Of a stretch of 64,000 nt of DNA, positions 1 to 8,639 are shown in pieces (the stretch's first letter is position 1; each line of letters starts with the position of its first letter). The DNA is taken from positions 1 to 64,000 of the forward strand of contig NZ_JAFREP010000015.1 in the NCBI RefSeq assembly GCF_017377855.1, written 5' to 3'. Source of the stretch: Acanthopleuribacter pedis (GTDB lineage: Bacteria; Acidobacteriota; Holophagae; Acanthopleuribacterales; Acanthopleuribacteraceae). The translations under genes and the position numbers were made by a program. The notes under the pieces were generated by a model, which saw only the letters and a list, made by a program, of their open reading frames with translations, had not been told where the DNA came from and made no database searches.

Positions 1-29
1 TTCTGAGCCAGGATCAAACTCTCATGTTG
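1..29 (-). rRNA. rrs: 16S ribosomal RNA, 5' end only (partial)
   Basis: Read on the minus strand, positions 22 down to 1 give AGAGTTTGATCCTGGCTCAG, the universal start of bacterial 16S rRNA (E. coli position 8 onward). The rest of the gene lies outside the window to the left. The mature 5' end is placed near 29 by analogy with E. coli numbering. A strong promoter lies about 130 bp upstream. Confidence 0.95.
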
Positions 30-38
30 ATGCCTGTT

Positions 39-57
39 GTTTGTTTCAAGAACAAAC
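39..57 (-). other. Hairpin in the 16S rRNA leader
   Basis: A perfect 7-bp stem (GTTTGTT / AACAAAC) with a 5-nt loop sits just upstream of the mature 16S 5' end. It could take part in leader folding or processing of the rRNA precursor; that role is inferred only from its position. Confidence 0.4.
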
Positions 58-162
58 GAAACTGACTAGGTTCATTACCAACCTCGTGTCGGTAATGACG
101 TGTTTCTCTTCCATTTTCAACTTTCAACCAACTCGGCGTTGTGTGCCGCCGACAAGATGCAG

Positions 163-191
163 ATTCTAGGGACTCCCCTTCAAACTGTCAA
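163..191 (-). promoter_or_regulatory. Ribosomal RNA operon promoter (sigma-70 type)
   Basis: On the minus strand there is a perfect -35 hexamer TTGACA (186-191), a 17-bp spacer and a -10 hexamer TAGAAT (163-168). Upstream of the -35 box, positions 192-224 hold several runs of A and T like an UP element. The predicted start is near 156, leaving a leader of about 125 nt before 16S rRNA. This is a textbook rrn promoter in the correct place. Confidence 0.85.
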
Positions 192-260
192 ACCCTTTTT
201 TAACCTTTTTTCGTTTTTGTTCGAAACAACTAGTTACAAATGGCTTAACACCTGATTTTT

Positions 261-827
261 CTACACCAACATATTGCGGATCATTTGAAGCCCGTGCTCG
301 GTCAGATAACTCTCGGGATGGAACTGCACCCCTTCCAAACGACGGGCCTTGTGACGGATCCCCATGATCAAGTCGTCCTGGGTGCGCGCGCTTATTTCGA
401 AACAGTCGGGCAACTTTTCAGGGGCGGCCATTAATGAATGGTAGCGGGTCGCATTCAAGGGACTGGGTAGGTCGGCAAAGGCCCCTTTGCCGTCGTGAAG
501 CATGGCCGACACCTTTCCGTGCATTAGATAAGGCGCATGGACCACATCCCCGCCAAATGCGCTGACCATGGCTTGGAAACCGAGGCAGACCCCGAAGACC
601 GGTAAATCGGCGGGGGCGCGTTGGATCAACTCAATACAAATGCCGGCGTCCTCGGGTCGGCCCGGGCCCGGGCTAATCACCACCATATCGGGTTTAAGCG
701 CCAACACCTCGTCAACGGTTTTGGCATCATTGCGGAACACCTTAACCTCGCGCCCGCACATCGACAGGTACTGCACCAGGTTGTAGGTAAAAGAATCGTA
801 GTTATCGATCATGATAATCATGGGCAT
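261..827 (-). CDS. trpG: Anthranilate synthase component II, glutamine amidotransferase
   Basis: This 188-residue class I glutamine amidotransferase releases ammonia from glutamine for the synthase subunit that makes anthranilate (tryptophan pathway); in some bacteria the same protein also serves p-aminobenzoate synthesis. Visible motifs are the N-terminal IDNYDSFTYNLVQYL, the oxyanion segment SPGPGRPEDAG, the nucleophile Cys in GVCLGFQ and the His-Glu pair in FHPES. The length is normal for TrpG/PabA. It lies about 100 bp downstream of trpE on the same strand, supporting the trp assignment. Starts at 827 or two codons later are both possible; no strong ribosome binding site separates them. 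Confidence 0.9.
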   Translation of the reverse strand: MPMIIMIDNYDSFTYNLVQYLSMCGREVKVFRNDAKTVDEVLALKPDMVVISPGPGRPEDAGICIELIQRAPADLPVFGVCLGFQAMVSAFGGDVVHAPYLMHGKVSAMLHDGKGAFADLPSPLNATRYHSLMAAPEKLPDCFEISARTQDDLIMGIRHKARRLEGVQFHPESYLTEHGLQMIRNMLV

Positions 828-930
828 TCACTCTTCTCTTCACGGCCGCGGCCGGTAGGTCCCACGCGGCGATGCCTCCATGGAGGATTCAGATCACCGC
901 GATGGGTTCAAAAGATAGAACCGGGATCGG

Positions 931-2424
931 TTAACGATGGCGACGGCTCTGTCGCAAGGCGTATTCAACGGCGGTTACCACGCTCATCATTTTATGGGTG
1001 GTTTCCTCGAATTCTTTAATGGGAACGGAGTCGGCCACGATGCCGGCGCCGGCCTGAACCCGGACCACCCCGTTTTCCACGGTCGCAGTCCGAATCGCAA
1101 TACACGAATCCAGGTTCCCGCTGAAGTCGACAAAGCCAATGGCGCCACCGTAGAGATTGCGAATCTCGGGTTCGAAATCATTAATGATCTGCATGGCGCG
1201 AATCTTCGGCGCCCCCGACAGGGTACCCGCGGGGAAAACCGACATCAGTGCGTCGATAGCGCCGTAATCGTCGCGCAATTCGCCCTGCACATCAGACACG
1301 ATATGCATCACGTGGCTATACCGCTCAATTTGCATAAAACGCGGCACCGACACGCTGCCTGGCCGACTGATGCGACCCAGGTCGTTGCGGCCCAAATCAA
1401 CCAACATCACGTGTTCGGCAATTTCTTTGGCATCACCGAGCAAATCGTTTTCCAACGCCAGGTCTTCATCGAGGGTTTTGCCCCGCGGCCGGGTGCCGGC
1501 GATGGGTTTGGTTGAAAGCCGGCCGCCGTCGAGTTTCACGAGTGATTCGGGTGAACCGCCGACCACAACACGCCCCTCCTGCTTCAAAAAGAACATGTAG
1601 GGGCTGGGGTTGATTTGTCGCAAAACCCGGTAGATGGCAAAAGGATCGCCCGGAAATTCCCGGCGCACGGCCCGCGAAAGCACGACCTGAAATATATCGC
1701 CGTCGACAATATGCTGCTTGGCCCGATCCACCATGGCACAGAAGGCCTCTTGATCCAGATTGGACGTCCATTGAGACCAGTCAACGGGCGGATCGTCGAC
1801 GGCCACGGGGTCGTTGGCGACACTGAGCACACGGATTTTGGTAAGCACCTCGCGAAGGGTACCACGCGCCAGCGCACGTGCCTGGGATTCATCGCCGCCG
1901 ACCTCTTGGTGAACGATCAGCGAGACGACATGCTGTAAGTGGTCGAAAACCAGCAGCACCTTGGGCAGGATGAGGTAAATCCAGGGATCGCTCTCCCCTT
2001 TAACCGGTCCGATATCTTCGACGAGACGAATGGCGTCATAGCTAAAGTGGCCGACCAATCCGCCGCGGGCATTGGGGATATCCTGCTCGTCGAGCATATC
2101 CAGGCGCGCCATCAACTGCCGCAACGCGTCCAAAGGTTTATCCGTATGGCTTTCGTAATTGACGGCACCGCTGACCTTAAACACATCGGGCTGATAGGAC
2201 AGGGTCAGAATGGGATCCCAACCGATGAAGCTGTAACGGCCGGAATGGCTGCCATGCTCCACGCTCTCTAGAATGAACGCGTTGGATTTTTCATAAACAA
2301 GCTTGAGGTACAGGGAGACCGGGGTTTCGCAGTCCATGCGGAACCGGTCGGTCACGGACACAAAACGCAGGGGCGTCTGATCAGGACCCTTCGGGGCGCC
2401 GGGCTGATCGAGGGAAACAGTCAT
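931..2424 (-). CDS. trpE: Anthranilate synthase component I
   Basis: A 497-residue chorismate-utilising enzyme that converts chorismate and ammonia (from TrpG) into anthranilate, the first committed step of tryptophan synthesis. The C-terminal half carries the family signatures: PSPYMFFL, GGSPESLVK, the PIAGTRPRG segment, EHVMLVDLGRNDLGR, FPAGTLSGAPKIRAM and IRTATVENG. The N-terminal half holds the variable domain with the usual feedback site region. I chose the ATG at 2424 because GAGG lies about nine bases upstream; a TTG three codons earlier is also open. PabB is the main alternative, but the length and the adjacent trpG favour TrpE. Confidence 0.9.
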   Translation of the reverse strand: MTVSLDQPGAPKGPDQTPLRFVSVTDRFRMDCETPVSLYLKLVYEKSNAFILESVEHGSHSGRYSFIGWDPILTLSYQPDVFKVSGAVNYESHTDKPLDALRQLMARLDMLDEQDIPNARGGLVGHFSYDAIRLVEDIGPVKGESDPWIYLILPKVLLVFDHLQHVVSLIVHQEVGGDESQARALARGTLREVLTKIRVLSVANDPVAVDDPPVDWSQWTSNLDQEAFCAMVDRAKQHIVDGDIFQVVLSRAVRREFPGDPFAIYRVLRQINPSPYMFFLKQEGRVVVGGSPESLVKLDGGRLSTKPIAGTRPRGKTLDEDLALENDLLGDAKEIAEHVMLVDLGRNDLGRISRPGSVSVPRFMQIERYSHVMHIVSDVQGELRDDYGAIDALMSVFPAGTLSGAPKIRAMQIINDFEPEIRNLYGGAIGFVDFSGNLDSCIAIRTATVENGVVRVQAGAGIVADSVPIKEFEETTHKMMSVVTAVEYALRQSRRHR

Positions 2425-2495
2425 GGGGCACAACCTCGTAACAAAGGTTTGTGACGGCGGTTAAGCCGCACGGGGAACAAGAAACAGGGGTTGGC

Positions 2496-3095
2496 TCAGG
2501 TGGTCGCCTTCCTGGGGAACGCCAGAAAATGTTGGACCATGAAAGCCAGGATAAAAATGGGGATACCTCCCCAATAGCGAACAAGGAACACATCGAAGGA
2601 ACCGAGCTTGTGAATGACAAGGAACCAGGTGGTTTCATCCCAAAAAATACCGATTTGGTTGGCGACATCGGGGCCGATTTTCATCTTATAGAGCTGAAGC
2701 CAACTATGGGCCACGTGGTAAAGCGGCAAAAAGAAAAAGCTGAGGAGGCCGGTTTTCAACATGGCCTCGCGGCGGTCGGCGGGGAAAATCGCCAGCAAGG
2801 TAATGACCTCAATGATGGTGAGGTTCAAAATATTTACAGGAAAAGTGATCTGGACGTCGTACATGCCGTCAATCAGGGCGTCACACAAAATAGCGGCATC
2901 GTTGCTGCCACCGGCGCGAAAGCTGATCTCACCCAGCCCCGGCGCGAAAGAGAGCAGCCAGGCGATGACGGAACCCCATAAGTTCAGGCCGCCGTAATAC
3001 CAAAAAGCCAAAAACAGGACCGATCCACCCAAACCCCAGGTGAATAGTCGGCGAAGAACACTGGGTAATTGTTGGTAGATCTCGTTTTTGGTCAT
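2496..3095 (-). CDS. Exosortase H-associated membrane protein (probable)
   Basis: A 199-residue multi-pass membrane protein with about four hydrophobic segments (near residues 16-50, 80-105, 112-128 and 172-192). It starts 35 bp after the exosortase gene and is probably co-transcribed with it. Small membrane proteins are typically encoded beside XrtH-type exosortases, and length, topology and position fit that family, but I recognise no catalytic motif. It may assist sorting or glycan attachment of exosortase substrates at the inner membrane; this is inference. No substrate gene with a C-terminal sorting signal of that class was seen in the window. Confidence 0.6.
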   Translation of the reverse strand: MTKNEIYQQLPSVLRRLFTWGLGGSVLFLAFWYYGGLNLWGSVIAWLLSFAPGLGEISFRAGGSNDAAILCDALIDGMYDVQITFPVNILNLTIIEVITLLAIFPADRREAMLKTGLLSFFFLPLYHVAHSWLQLYKMKIGPDVANQIGIFWDETTWFLVIHKLGSFDVFLVRYWGGIPIFILAFMVQHFLAFPRKATT

Positions 3096-3130
3096 GGTGG
3101 TTTATTCCGTGGTTAAGAATCGGATCAAGG

Positions 3131-3715
3131 CTAAGTCACCGCGTCGGCGGCACTCGGCGTGGCGGGTGCTTTGATGGCCTGGTGGGCGCAAAAAATGAAA
3201 ATCCCCAAGGTCAGCAGGACCAAGGTGTAGTTCCAGAAGGTTTCGTGGAAGAAGTCAAAGGTCGGCTTGTCGTACATGCTGCCGATGACAAACAAACTCA
3301 CCAGCCGCATCATGTTGATGACGTGGAAGATGGTAAATCCCACCATCATCCAACCAAATTTGCGACGCCACGGGATTTGGATGGCGACAAAGGCCATCAA
3401 GAACACGATGGATTCAAAAACCCCATTACAGTTGTTTTTCACTTCCATGCCGAATTTGTATTTGGCCTCAGGGACGGAGCTTACCAAAATCCCGTTTTGA
3501 CGGTTGGGGAACCCTACCAAATTAAGAATGTTAGAAGCAACATAGGCCTGCCCGGCGGTGAGCGGTTTCACGGCATTTTCGCCGATGAACTTATTGGAAA
3601 GGGTAAAAAAGGCCAGGAGCAACCCGAAACAAAAAATGATGATGAATTTGATTTCAGGTTGGTACTCGCGAAAAAAACCGACCAGCTTGGAAGGCTCTTC
3701 CTGTTGGCTTATCAT
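3131..3715 (-). CDS. xrtH: Exosortase, XrtH-like (archaeosortase/exosortase family)
   Basis: A 194-residue integral membrane transpeptidase-like protein predicted to process C-terminal sorting signals of exported proteins. The family's catalytic triad is visible: Cys in KNNCNGVFES, Arg in NMMRLVSLFV and His in FDFFHETFW. Several transmembrane segments surround these residues. The CNG context is closest to what I know of exosortase H (substrates ending in an IPTLxxWG-type signal), though the subtype is a judgement by eye. GAGG lies five bases before the ATG at 3715. The partner membrane protein follows directly and sppA precedes it, so the region concentrates envelope-protein processing genes. 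Confidence 0.8.
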   Translation of the reverse strand: MISQQEEPSKLVGFFREYQPEIKFIIIFCFGLLLAFFTLSNKFIGENAVKPLTAGQAYVASNILNLVGFPNRQNGILVSSVPEAKYKFGMEVKNNCNGVFESIVFLMAFVAIQIPWRRKFGWMMVGFTIFHVINMMRLVSLFVIGSMYDKPTFDFFHETFWNYTLVLLTLGIFIFCAHQAIKAPATPSAADAVT

Positions 3716-3733
3716 GGGTGCCTCGGGGAAATG

Positions 3734-5575
3734 TTATTCAATGTTTACGTCATAAGGGGTCAGTGCCAAGGTTTGAAAAGGCTGGGGAGACTGGCTCTGT
3801 AAGTCCCATAACAGCCGCATTTCATAAGGAAGGAGCGCGGCCAATTTGGATTCGACGGCGTTGGGGCCGTTCGAAAAAGCAGCCCAGGGATCGTCCTGCA
3901 AAGGATAGTTGATGACGGCGTAATCGTCTAGACCCGCGCGCTCGGCGGCCAGCGACAAGGCGGTATCAAGCCCACCGAGATGGTCAACCAACTTGCGTTC
4001 CAAGGCATCTTTACCGAGCCAAACCCGGCCGCGTGCATGGGGTTCCAGGTTTTCGTAAGGCATCTCGCGCGAGTCGGCGGCCTTTTGAACAAAGGATTGG
4101 TAGGCCATTTGGGTGCGATCATGGAACGCCGCGATTTCGGCCTCGGTCAACTTGCGATGGGGATCGAAAAAGTCGGCGCTTTCACCGGTCTTCACGACGT
4201 CGACGTTAACCAGCATCTTTTTGTAAAGGTCGTCAAAGTCCCAGCGCATGGTTACCACACCGATCGAGCCGGTAATGGTGGTGGGCTGGGCGACGATTTC
4301 GTCGCAGGCCATGGCCATGTAGTAACCGCCCGAGGCGGCCACGCTACCCATCGAGGCAATCACGGGTTTGCCAAAATCCAACGAGGTTCGCTGGATCTCA
4401 CGCCACATAACATCACTCGCAAGGGAGGAACCACCCGGCGAATCGATCCGCAAAACAATGGCTTTGACCCGCTTGTCCTCGCGAGCGCGCTTCAAGTGGC
4501 GCAGGAAATCGCCCGAGGCAATCACGCTGTCACCAAAAAAGCCCTTGCTCTGAGAACCGGACTGAATACCGCCCTTGGCGTAGATGACGGCCACGGCCGG
4601 TCCGCTGAAGGATGCGAAGGGATCGGGGCCATGGTATTGGCCGACGCGCACGACGGGGGCACCGCCGAAAGGCCCCTCGGTGGTACGCCCGGTTTTTTCC
4701 TTTAACAGCTGATGAATTTCGTCGGTGTACTTGAGCTCGTCAATCAAACCCAGCTCTTGCGCGGTGTCGGTGCGGTACAGACCGGCGGCGATGGCTGAAG
4801 CAACGGGTTCAATCTCGGGCACTTTTTCCGCAACAGCTTCCAAGAAAGTCGCTTCCAGACCGTTTAGCATCTCCGAGGTGGCCTCGCGATGGGCCTCGGA
4901 CATGGCGTTGTTGCGGTATTGATCGGCAAAAGATTTGTACTCACCAAAAGCTTCGACATGCACGTTGACACCGTATTTGGTCAGCAACTCGTTGTAAAAC
5001 GAGGAACGCGACATAAAACCATCGAGAAACAGGTACCCCTCGGGCTCGAAGTACACCTCGTCCGAAACGGAAGCAAGGTAGTATTCTTTTTCGGTCCAAA
5101 TCTCACCGTGGGCGATGATCCATTTACCGTCTGATTTAAAGTCCTTCAAGGCTTCGCGCAGTTCCTCGGCTTGCGCCCAGCCCAAACTGGAGCCGCCGAT
5201 TTCCAGGTAAATCCCAGAGATGCGCACATCGGTTTTGGCCTTGTTCACGGCGTTGACGATGTCGTGGAAGTAAACGAATTGCTGGTTAAACAAGGCGGCC
5301 ATTGGATTGGGCGGTTCGTATTCGGCGATCACACCGGCGACACGTACCTTGAGCACGGAGTCGCTTTTCACATCCACCAGTTGCGGGCCGCCACCCATCA
5401 TGAACACCATGAGGGCGAAGCCGCCGATAAACACACCGCCAAACAACAGCAGACCGAACAGGAGTAACGGCAGCAGATAGTTGGGTTTCTTCTTGCGTGG
5501 GGCCGGACGCGGCGGCGTAGGCACGGGTCGTTTCGGTTGGCTGGGTGGTGTGGGTGGTGGTGCAGTTTCGCTCAT
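3734..5575 (-). CDS. sppA: Signal peptide peptidase SppA (67K-type)
   Basis: A 613-residue membrane-bound serine protease that degrades cleaved signal peptides. After a proline-rich, basic N-terminus there is one transmembrane helix (about residues 34-55), then two tandem SppA domains as in the long E. coli form. The Ser/Lys dyad is recognisable: Lys in the first domain (GEYKSFADQY) and Ser in the second (SVAASGGYYMAM), with IDSPGGS and TGSIGVV nearby. The ATG at 5575 is preceded by GGGAG at about eight bases and lies 16 bp after the trmFO stop, so an upstream start within trmFO is unlikely. Confidence 0.92.
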   Translation of the reverse strand: MSETAPPPTPPSQPKRPVPTPPRPAPRKKKPNYLLPLLLFGLLLFGGVFIGGFALMVFMMGGGPQLVDVKSDSVLKVRVAGVIAEYEPPNPMAALFNQQFVYFHDIVNAVNKAKTDVRISGIYLEIGGSSLGWAQAEELREALKDFKSDGKWIIAHGEIWTEKEYYLASVSDEVYFEPEGYLFLDGFMSRSSFYNELLTKYGVNVHVEAFGEYKSFADQYRNNAMSEAHREATSEMLNGLEATFLEAVAEKVPEIEPVASAIAAGLYRTDTAQELGLIDELKYTDEIHQLLKEKTGRTTEGPFGGAPVVRVGQYHGPDPFASFSGPAVAVIYAKGGIQSGSQSKGFFGDSVIASGDFLRHLKRAREDKRVKAIVLRIDSPGGSSLASDVMWREIQRTSLDFGKPVIASMGSVAASGGYYMAMACDEIVAQPTTITGSIGVVTMRWDFDDLYKKMLVNVDVVKTGESADFFDPHRKLTEAEIAAFHDRTQMAYQSFVQKAADSREMPYENLEPHARGRVWLGKDALERKLVDHLGGLDTALSLAAERAGLDDYAVINYPLQDDPWAAFSNGPNAVESKLAALLPYEMRLLWDLQSQSPQPFQTLALTPYDVNIE

Positions 5576-5591
5576 ATCTAAACTCCCGCGA

Positions 5592-6962
5592 TTAGGTGCT
5601 GGGTGTGACGGCCTCCGAGGCATCGTAGTCGGGCATCGCAAATTCGCTCAACCCACGTGCGTGCGCAAAGGCAATCATATCGGCGACAGCCCGGTGAACC
5701 ATGGCCGCCCGTTTCTCTCGGCGTTTCATACGGCCTTTGCGTGCCAGTGGCGGCAACAAACCGAAATTGATGTTGGTGGGGTCAAGCTTGGCATGGCCTT
5801 GGAACGAAACGTAATGCGCCAGAGCGCCCATCGCGGTGGTGGCCGGAAAAGGGTCGGGCGTCTCCCCGGCCAAAAACCGCGCCATGTTGACACCGGCCAT
5901 TAAACCGGCGGCTGCCGATTCCACATAACCCTCAACCCCGCTAATCTGGCCTGCCAGAAACAAGTCGGGCCGCCGGCGGAACTGAAGGGTCGGCAACAGG
6001 TGTTTCGAACTGTCGACGTAGGTGTTTCGGTGAATCATGCCGTAGCGCACAAAACGCGCTCGTTCCAATCCCGGCAACATTTGGAACACCCGCTTTTGCT
6101 CACCCCATTTCAACTGGGTCTGAAAACCGACCATGTTCCAATGGGACTTGGCAAAATTATCCTGACGCAACTGGATCACGGCGTAAGGCTGCTTGCCGGT
6201 GCGCGGATCTTCCAGGCCGACGGGTTTCATGGGACCGAAACGCAAGGTATCCACACCGCGATCCGCCATGATCTCAACGGGCAGACACCCCTCAAAGAAA
6301 ATGAGCTTCTCGTGGTTTTTGGCTTCCACCCGCTCGCCGGTCACCAACGCCTGGTGAAAGCGCTCATAGGTTTCTTTGTCGAGGGGAATGTTCAGGTAAT
6401 CGGCGCCCTCGCCCTTGTCATAACGCGACTTTAAATAAACCACATCGTGGTCGAGCGAATCGTACTCAATGACGGGCGCAATCGCATCGTAAAAATAAAG
6501 CGCACGGTCGTCGACGAACCGGTACAAATCACGAGAAAGCGCCTCGGAACACAGGGGGCCGGCAGCCAAAATAACGGGCCCGTCGGGAATCGCGGTAACT
6601 TCCTCGCGAACCAACTCAATGTTTGCATTGCCTTCAATCGCCTGGCTAACACCTTGGCTAAACCCTTCGCGATCAACAGCTAAGGCGCTTCCGGCAGGTA
6701 CCGCGGCGGCGCGCGCGGCGCCGATGATGAGCGAGTCCCATCCGGCCATTTCTCGTTTTATCAGGCCGACGGGATGGAAAGGGTCGTCAGAACGCAGCGA
6801 GTTGCTGCACACCAGGTCGGCCAAACGGCCGCCGTTGTGAACGTCTGTCGAAACCGCGGGACGCATCTCGAACAAACGCACCTTAAAACCGCGTCGGGCA
6901 ACTTGATGGGCCGCTTCACAGCCGGCCAAACCCGCGCCGATGATGGTAACAGTGGGGGACAA
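5592..6962 (-). CDS. trmFO: tRNA (uracil-54-C5)-methyltransferase, folate/FAD-dependent
   Basis: A 456-residue flavoprotein that makes ribothymidine at tRNA position 54 using methylenetetrahydrofolate. The N-terminal dinucleotide-binding motif is VTIIGAGLAGCEAAHQVAR. Other TrmFO/GidA-like segments are VCSNSLRSDD, YFYDAIAPVI and GQISGVEGYVESAAAG. I place the start at a TTG at 6962: AGGAG lies eight bases upstream and translation then begins directly with the Rossmann motif. A longer reading from 7016 has no such support. The length fits TrmFO (about 440-460) and is too short for MnmG. It lies upstream of sppA with a 16-bp gap. Confidence 0.92.
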   Translation of the reverse strand: MSPTVTIIGAGLAGCEAAHQVARRGFKVRLFEMRPAVSTDVHNGGRLADLVCSNSLRSDDPFHPVGLIKREMAGWDSLIIGAARAAAVPAGSALAVDREGFSQGVSQAIEGNANIELVREEVTAIPDGPVILAAGPLCSEALSRDLYRFVDDRALYFYDAIAPVIEYDSLDHDVVYLKSRYDKGEGADYLNIPLDKETYERFHQALVTGERVEAKNHEKLIFFEGCLPVEIMADRGVDTLRFGPMKPVGLEDPRTGKQPYAVIQLRQDNFAKSHWNMVGFQTQLKWGEQKRVFQMLPGLERARFVRYGMIHRNTYVDSSKHLLPTLQFRRRPDLFLAGQISGVEGYVESAAAGLMAGVNMARFLAGETPDPFPATTAMGALAHYVSFQGHAKLDPTNINFGLLPPLARKGRMKRREKRAAMVHRAVADMIAFAHARGLSEFAMPDYDASEAVTPST

Positions 6963-7052
6963 AAGCAGAACTCCTGATAGGCACCCACCGATGGACTCAG
7001 CGGGGTGGCAAGCCAACGGATGATTATCGCACGAAAAAAGGGGATGAACCCG

Positions 7053-7247
7053 CTAGAGGTCGACGGCAACCAGTTGGTCTTCTTCAACCCAACCTTCAAA
7101 CACGGCGACACCGTCTTCCATATCTTTGAAGGTAAGCCCTACTTTATTGGCATCCGCGGCGTTGCGTGACTGGATGCGAATGCGTGAACCAGCGCGTTCT
7201 ACGGCCTGAACCGTGACGCCTTTGTAAACCACAATTTGTTGACTCAT
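7053..7247 (-). CDS. Small protein of unknown function (64 aa), coupled to upstream gene
   Basis: A 64-residue acidic protein beginning MSQQIVVYKGVTVQ. It alternates short hydrophobic and polar stretches, consistent with a small beta-rich domain, and has no signal peptide or cysteines. Its ATG overlaps the stop of the preceding membrane-protein gene in an ATGA arrangement (7244-7247), so the two are probably translationally coupled. No strong ribosome binding site of its own is visible, which agrees with coupling. I do not recognise the family. Confidence 0.7.
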   Translation of the reverse strand: MSQQIVVYKGVTVQAVERAGSRIRIQSRNAADANKVGLTFKDMEDGVAVFEGWVEEDQLVAVDL

Positions 7248-7651
7248 TTTCGTTTCACCGAGTAATCGAATACGTCCATGACCACCAGCCAATTAATCAT
7301 GCCGGCAATCAGGAAGTAGTTGGTGCCGTAATCGTAGGTAAGGTTGAGGGGCGAGCCGCGATCCAGCAACAGCTTGGCGAACATGTAGGGAACCCCCATG
7401 CCGAGCTGACACAGCGAGCCGAGACTGCGGATTTTGCCTTCAGCGCCAAGCACGTAAAGATCGCCGCCAAGCGCGACACCCAAGAGAAAAGCCAGGTAAA
7501 GGCAGACAGCCATAATAACGGCAACCCGTTTTTTTCCAAGCAGATAATAACCGAGCCCTGGAACCAACCAAGCGGCGACACAGTTGCGAAGGGTGATCGG
7601 TGAAAAGAAGAGCTGAGGATCAAATTGGGACGTTTCCGGTTGTGCGCTCAT
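7244..7651 (-). CDS. Small membrane protein, possibly DUF6677-like
   Basis: A 135-residue protein with about three to four hydrophobic segments (near residues 24-38, 43-62, 84-95 and 110-125). The signature AWLVPGLGYYLLGKKRVAV, with its Gly/Pro turn followed by basic residues, resembles small acidobacterial membrane proteins grouped as DUF6677; that match is from memory and tentative. The start at 7651 (MSAQPETSQF) skips an upstream extension that looks non-coding. It lies about 100 bp downstream of rpsR on the same strand and overlaps the next small gene by four bases, so the pair probably acts together. Confidence 0.65.
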   Translation of the reverse strand: MSAQPETSQFDPQLFFSPITLRNCVAAWLVPGLGYYLLGKKRVAVIMAVCLYLAFLLGVALGGDLYVLGAEGKIRSLGSLCQLGMGVPYMFAKLLLDRGSPLNLTYDYGTNYFLIAGMINWLVVMDVFDYSVKRK

Positions 7652-7750
7652 GAGGGTCTCCCAGAAATGGCGATAGGGGTGTCGAATACAACGTATTCGA
7701 ACCCCTAGCAAAATGCCAAAAACGCGGACAGAAGTCCGCGCTTGGTCGCA

Positions 7751-8134
7751 TTAGTCAGTGGTATAAGGCAAAAGCGCGATGTGACGCGCGCGTTTGATGG
7801 CGGTCGCCAACATACGCTGGAACTTTGCACTGGTACCGGTTTGACGACGCGGTGCGATTTTACCGCGTTCCGGCGTAAAGCTGCGCAGCAACTCAACGTC
7901 TTTGAAATCGATGTAATCGATTTTTTCAGCTTTGAATTTGCAGAACTTACGCTTGCGGTAGTAGAACTTTTTCTTGCCACGGGGGCCGCCGCGCCCTTGG
8001 GGGCCGCCACGACGATCACCGCCCTGAGGGCCGCCGGGACGACGCTCGCCGGAGGGAGCACCTTGACGGGGGGGACGATCACCTTGAGCTGGGCGCGCCT
8101 CACCTGAAGGCGGCCGATTGGTGGTTTCGGTCAT
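7751..8134 (-). CDS. rpsR: 30S ribosomal protein S18 with long Arg/Gly-rich N-terminal extension
   Basis: S18 of the small ribosomal subunit, which pairs with S6 on the platform. The conserved C-terminal 75 residues include KFCKF, IDYIDFKDVELLRSF, KIAPRRQTGTSAKFQRML and IKRARHIALLPY. The first ~52 residues are an unusual Pro/Gly/Arg-rich tail with GGPQGG and RGGP repeats, making the protein 127 residues instead of the usual 75-90. The gene starts 15 bp after rpsF, the usual partner. The extension is probably disordered and could contact rRNA. Confidence 0.93.
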   Translation of the reverse strand: MTETTNRPPSGEARPAQGDRPPRQGAPSGERRPGGPQGGDRRGGPQGRGGPRGKKKFYYRKRKFCKFKAEKIDYIDFKDVELLRSFTPERGKIAPRRQTGTSAKFQRMLATAIKRARHIALLPYTTD

Positions 8135-8149
8135 GAAATCCTCTCTATC

Positions 8150-8527
8150 TTAGCTATCGGAAGACTTGCGCGCCTTGCGTTTCTGGCGAGCTTCCTGTTT
8201 GGCTTGGCGCTTGGCCGTGCCTTTTTGAATAAGTTTTTTCTTGCGATCCGTTTTAACGGTCAAAAACTTGATGATGGACTCGTTCAAACGGTACTGGCGT
8301 TCTAGTTCTTTAATAACATCGCCAGGCGCTTCCATTTCATAGATGGTGTAAATGCCATCGCGGAAACGTTTGATTTCGTAGGCAAGCTGACGGCGACCCC
8401 AGCGTACCGTGTTGAGGACGGTACCGCCGTTATTCGCGATCAGTTCCTCAAAATGGCTCACAAGCTTCTCATGCGCTTCAGGCGCAACGGTTGGAGCCGA
8501 GATAAAAACAGACTCGTAAGTGTTCAT
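8150..8527 (-). CDS. rpsF: 30S ribosomal protein S6
   Basis: A 125-residue S6 protein. The ferredoxin-like core is visible in TYESVFISAPTVAPEAHEKL, the strand NTVRWGRRQLAYEIKRF (the classic WG[RK]R.LAY segment), GIYTIYEMEAPGDVIKELER and LNESIIKFLTVK. The C-terminal ~25 residues are very Lys/Arg-rich. The start MNTYESV at 8527 follows the universal S6 beginning; a GGAGG lies 13 bases upstream, somewhat far. It is followed by rpsR; the usual third gene, rplI, is not next. Confidence 0.95.
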   Translation of the reverse strand: MNTYESVFISAPTVAPEAHEKLVSHFEELIANNGGTVLNTVRWGRRQLAYEIKRFRDGIYTIYEMEAPGDVIKELERQYRLNESIIKFLTVKTDRKKKLIQKGTAKRQAKQEARQKRKARKSSDS

Positions 8528-8639
8528 TGTGTCGAAAAAGCCTCCACAGGTTGTGAATGAACAGATGTTCCCGTCTCGCGGTGTAAGAGGAACACGGGCG
8601 CCACCTTGAGCGGCGCCCAATTTGGCAAAGATCTCTAGG

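Noticed and set aside
931..2424. PabB (aminodeoxychorismate synthase) instead of TrpE
   Set aside because: Length, N-terminal domain and the adjacent TrpG-type amidotransferase fit TrpE better, although the two families are close and a dual-use amidotransferase is possible.
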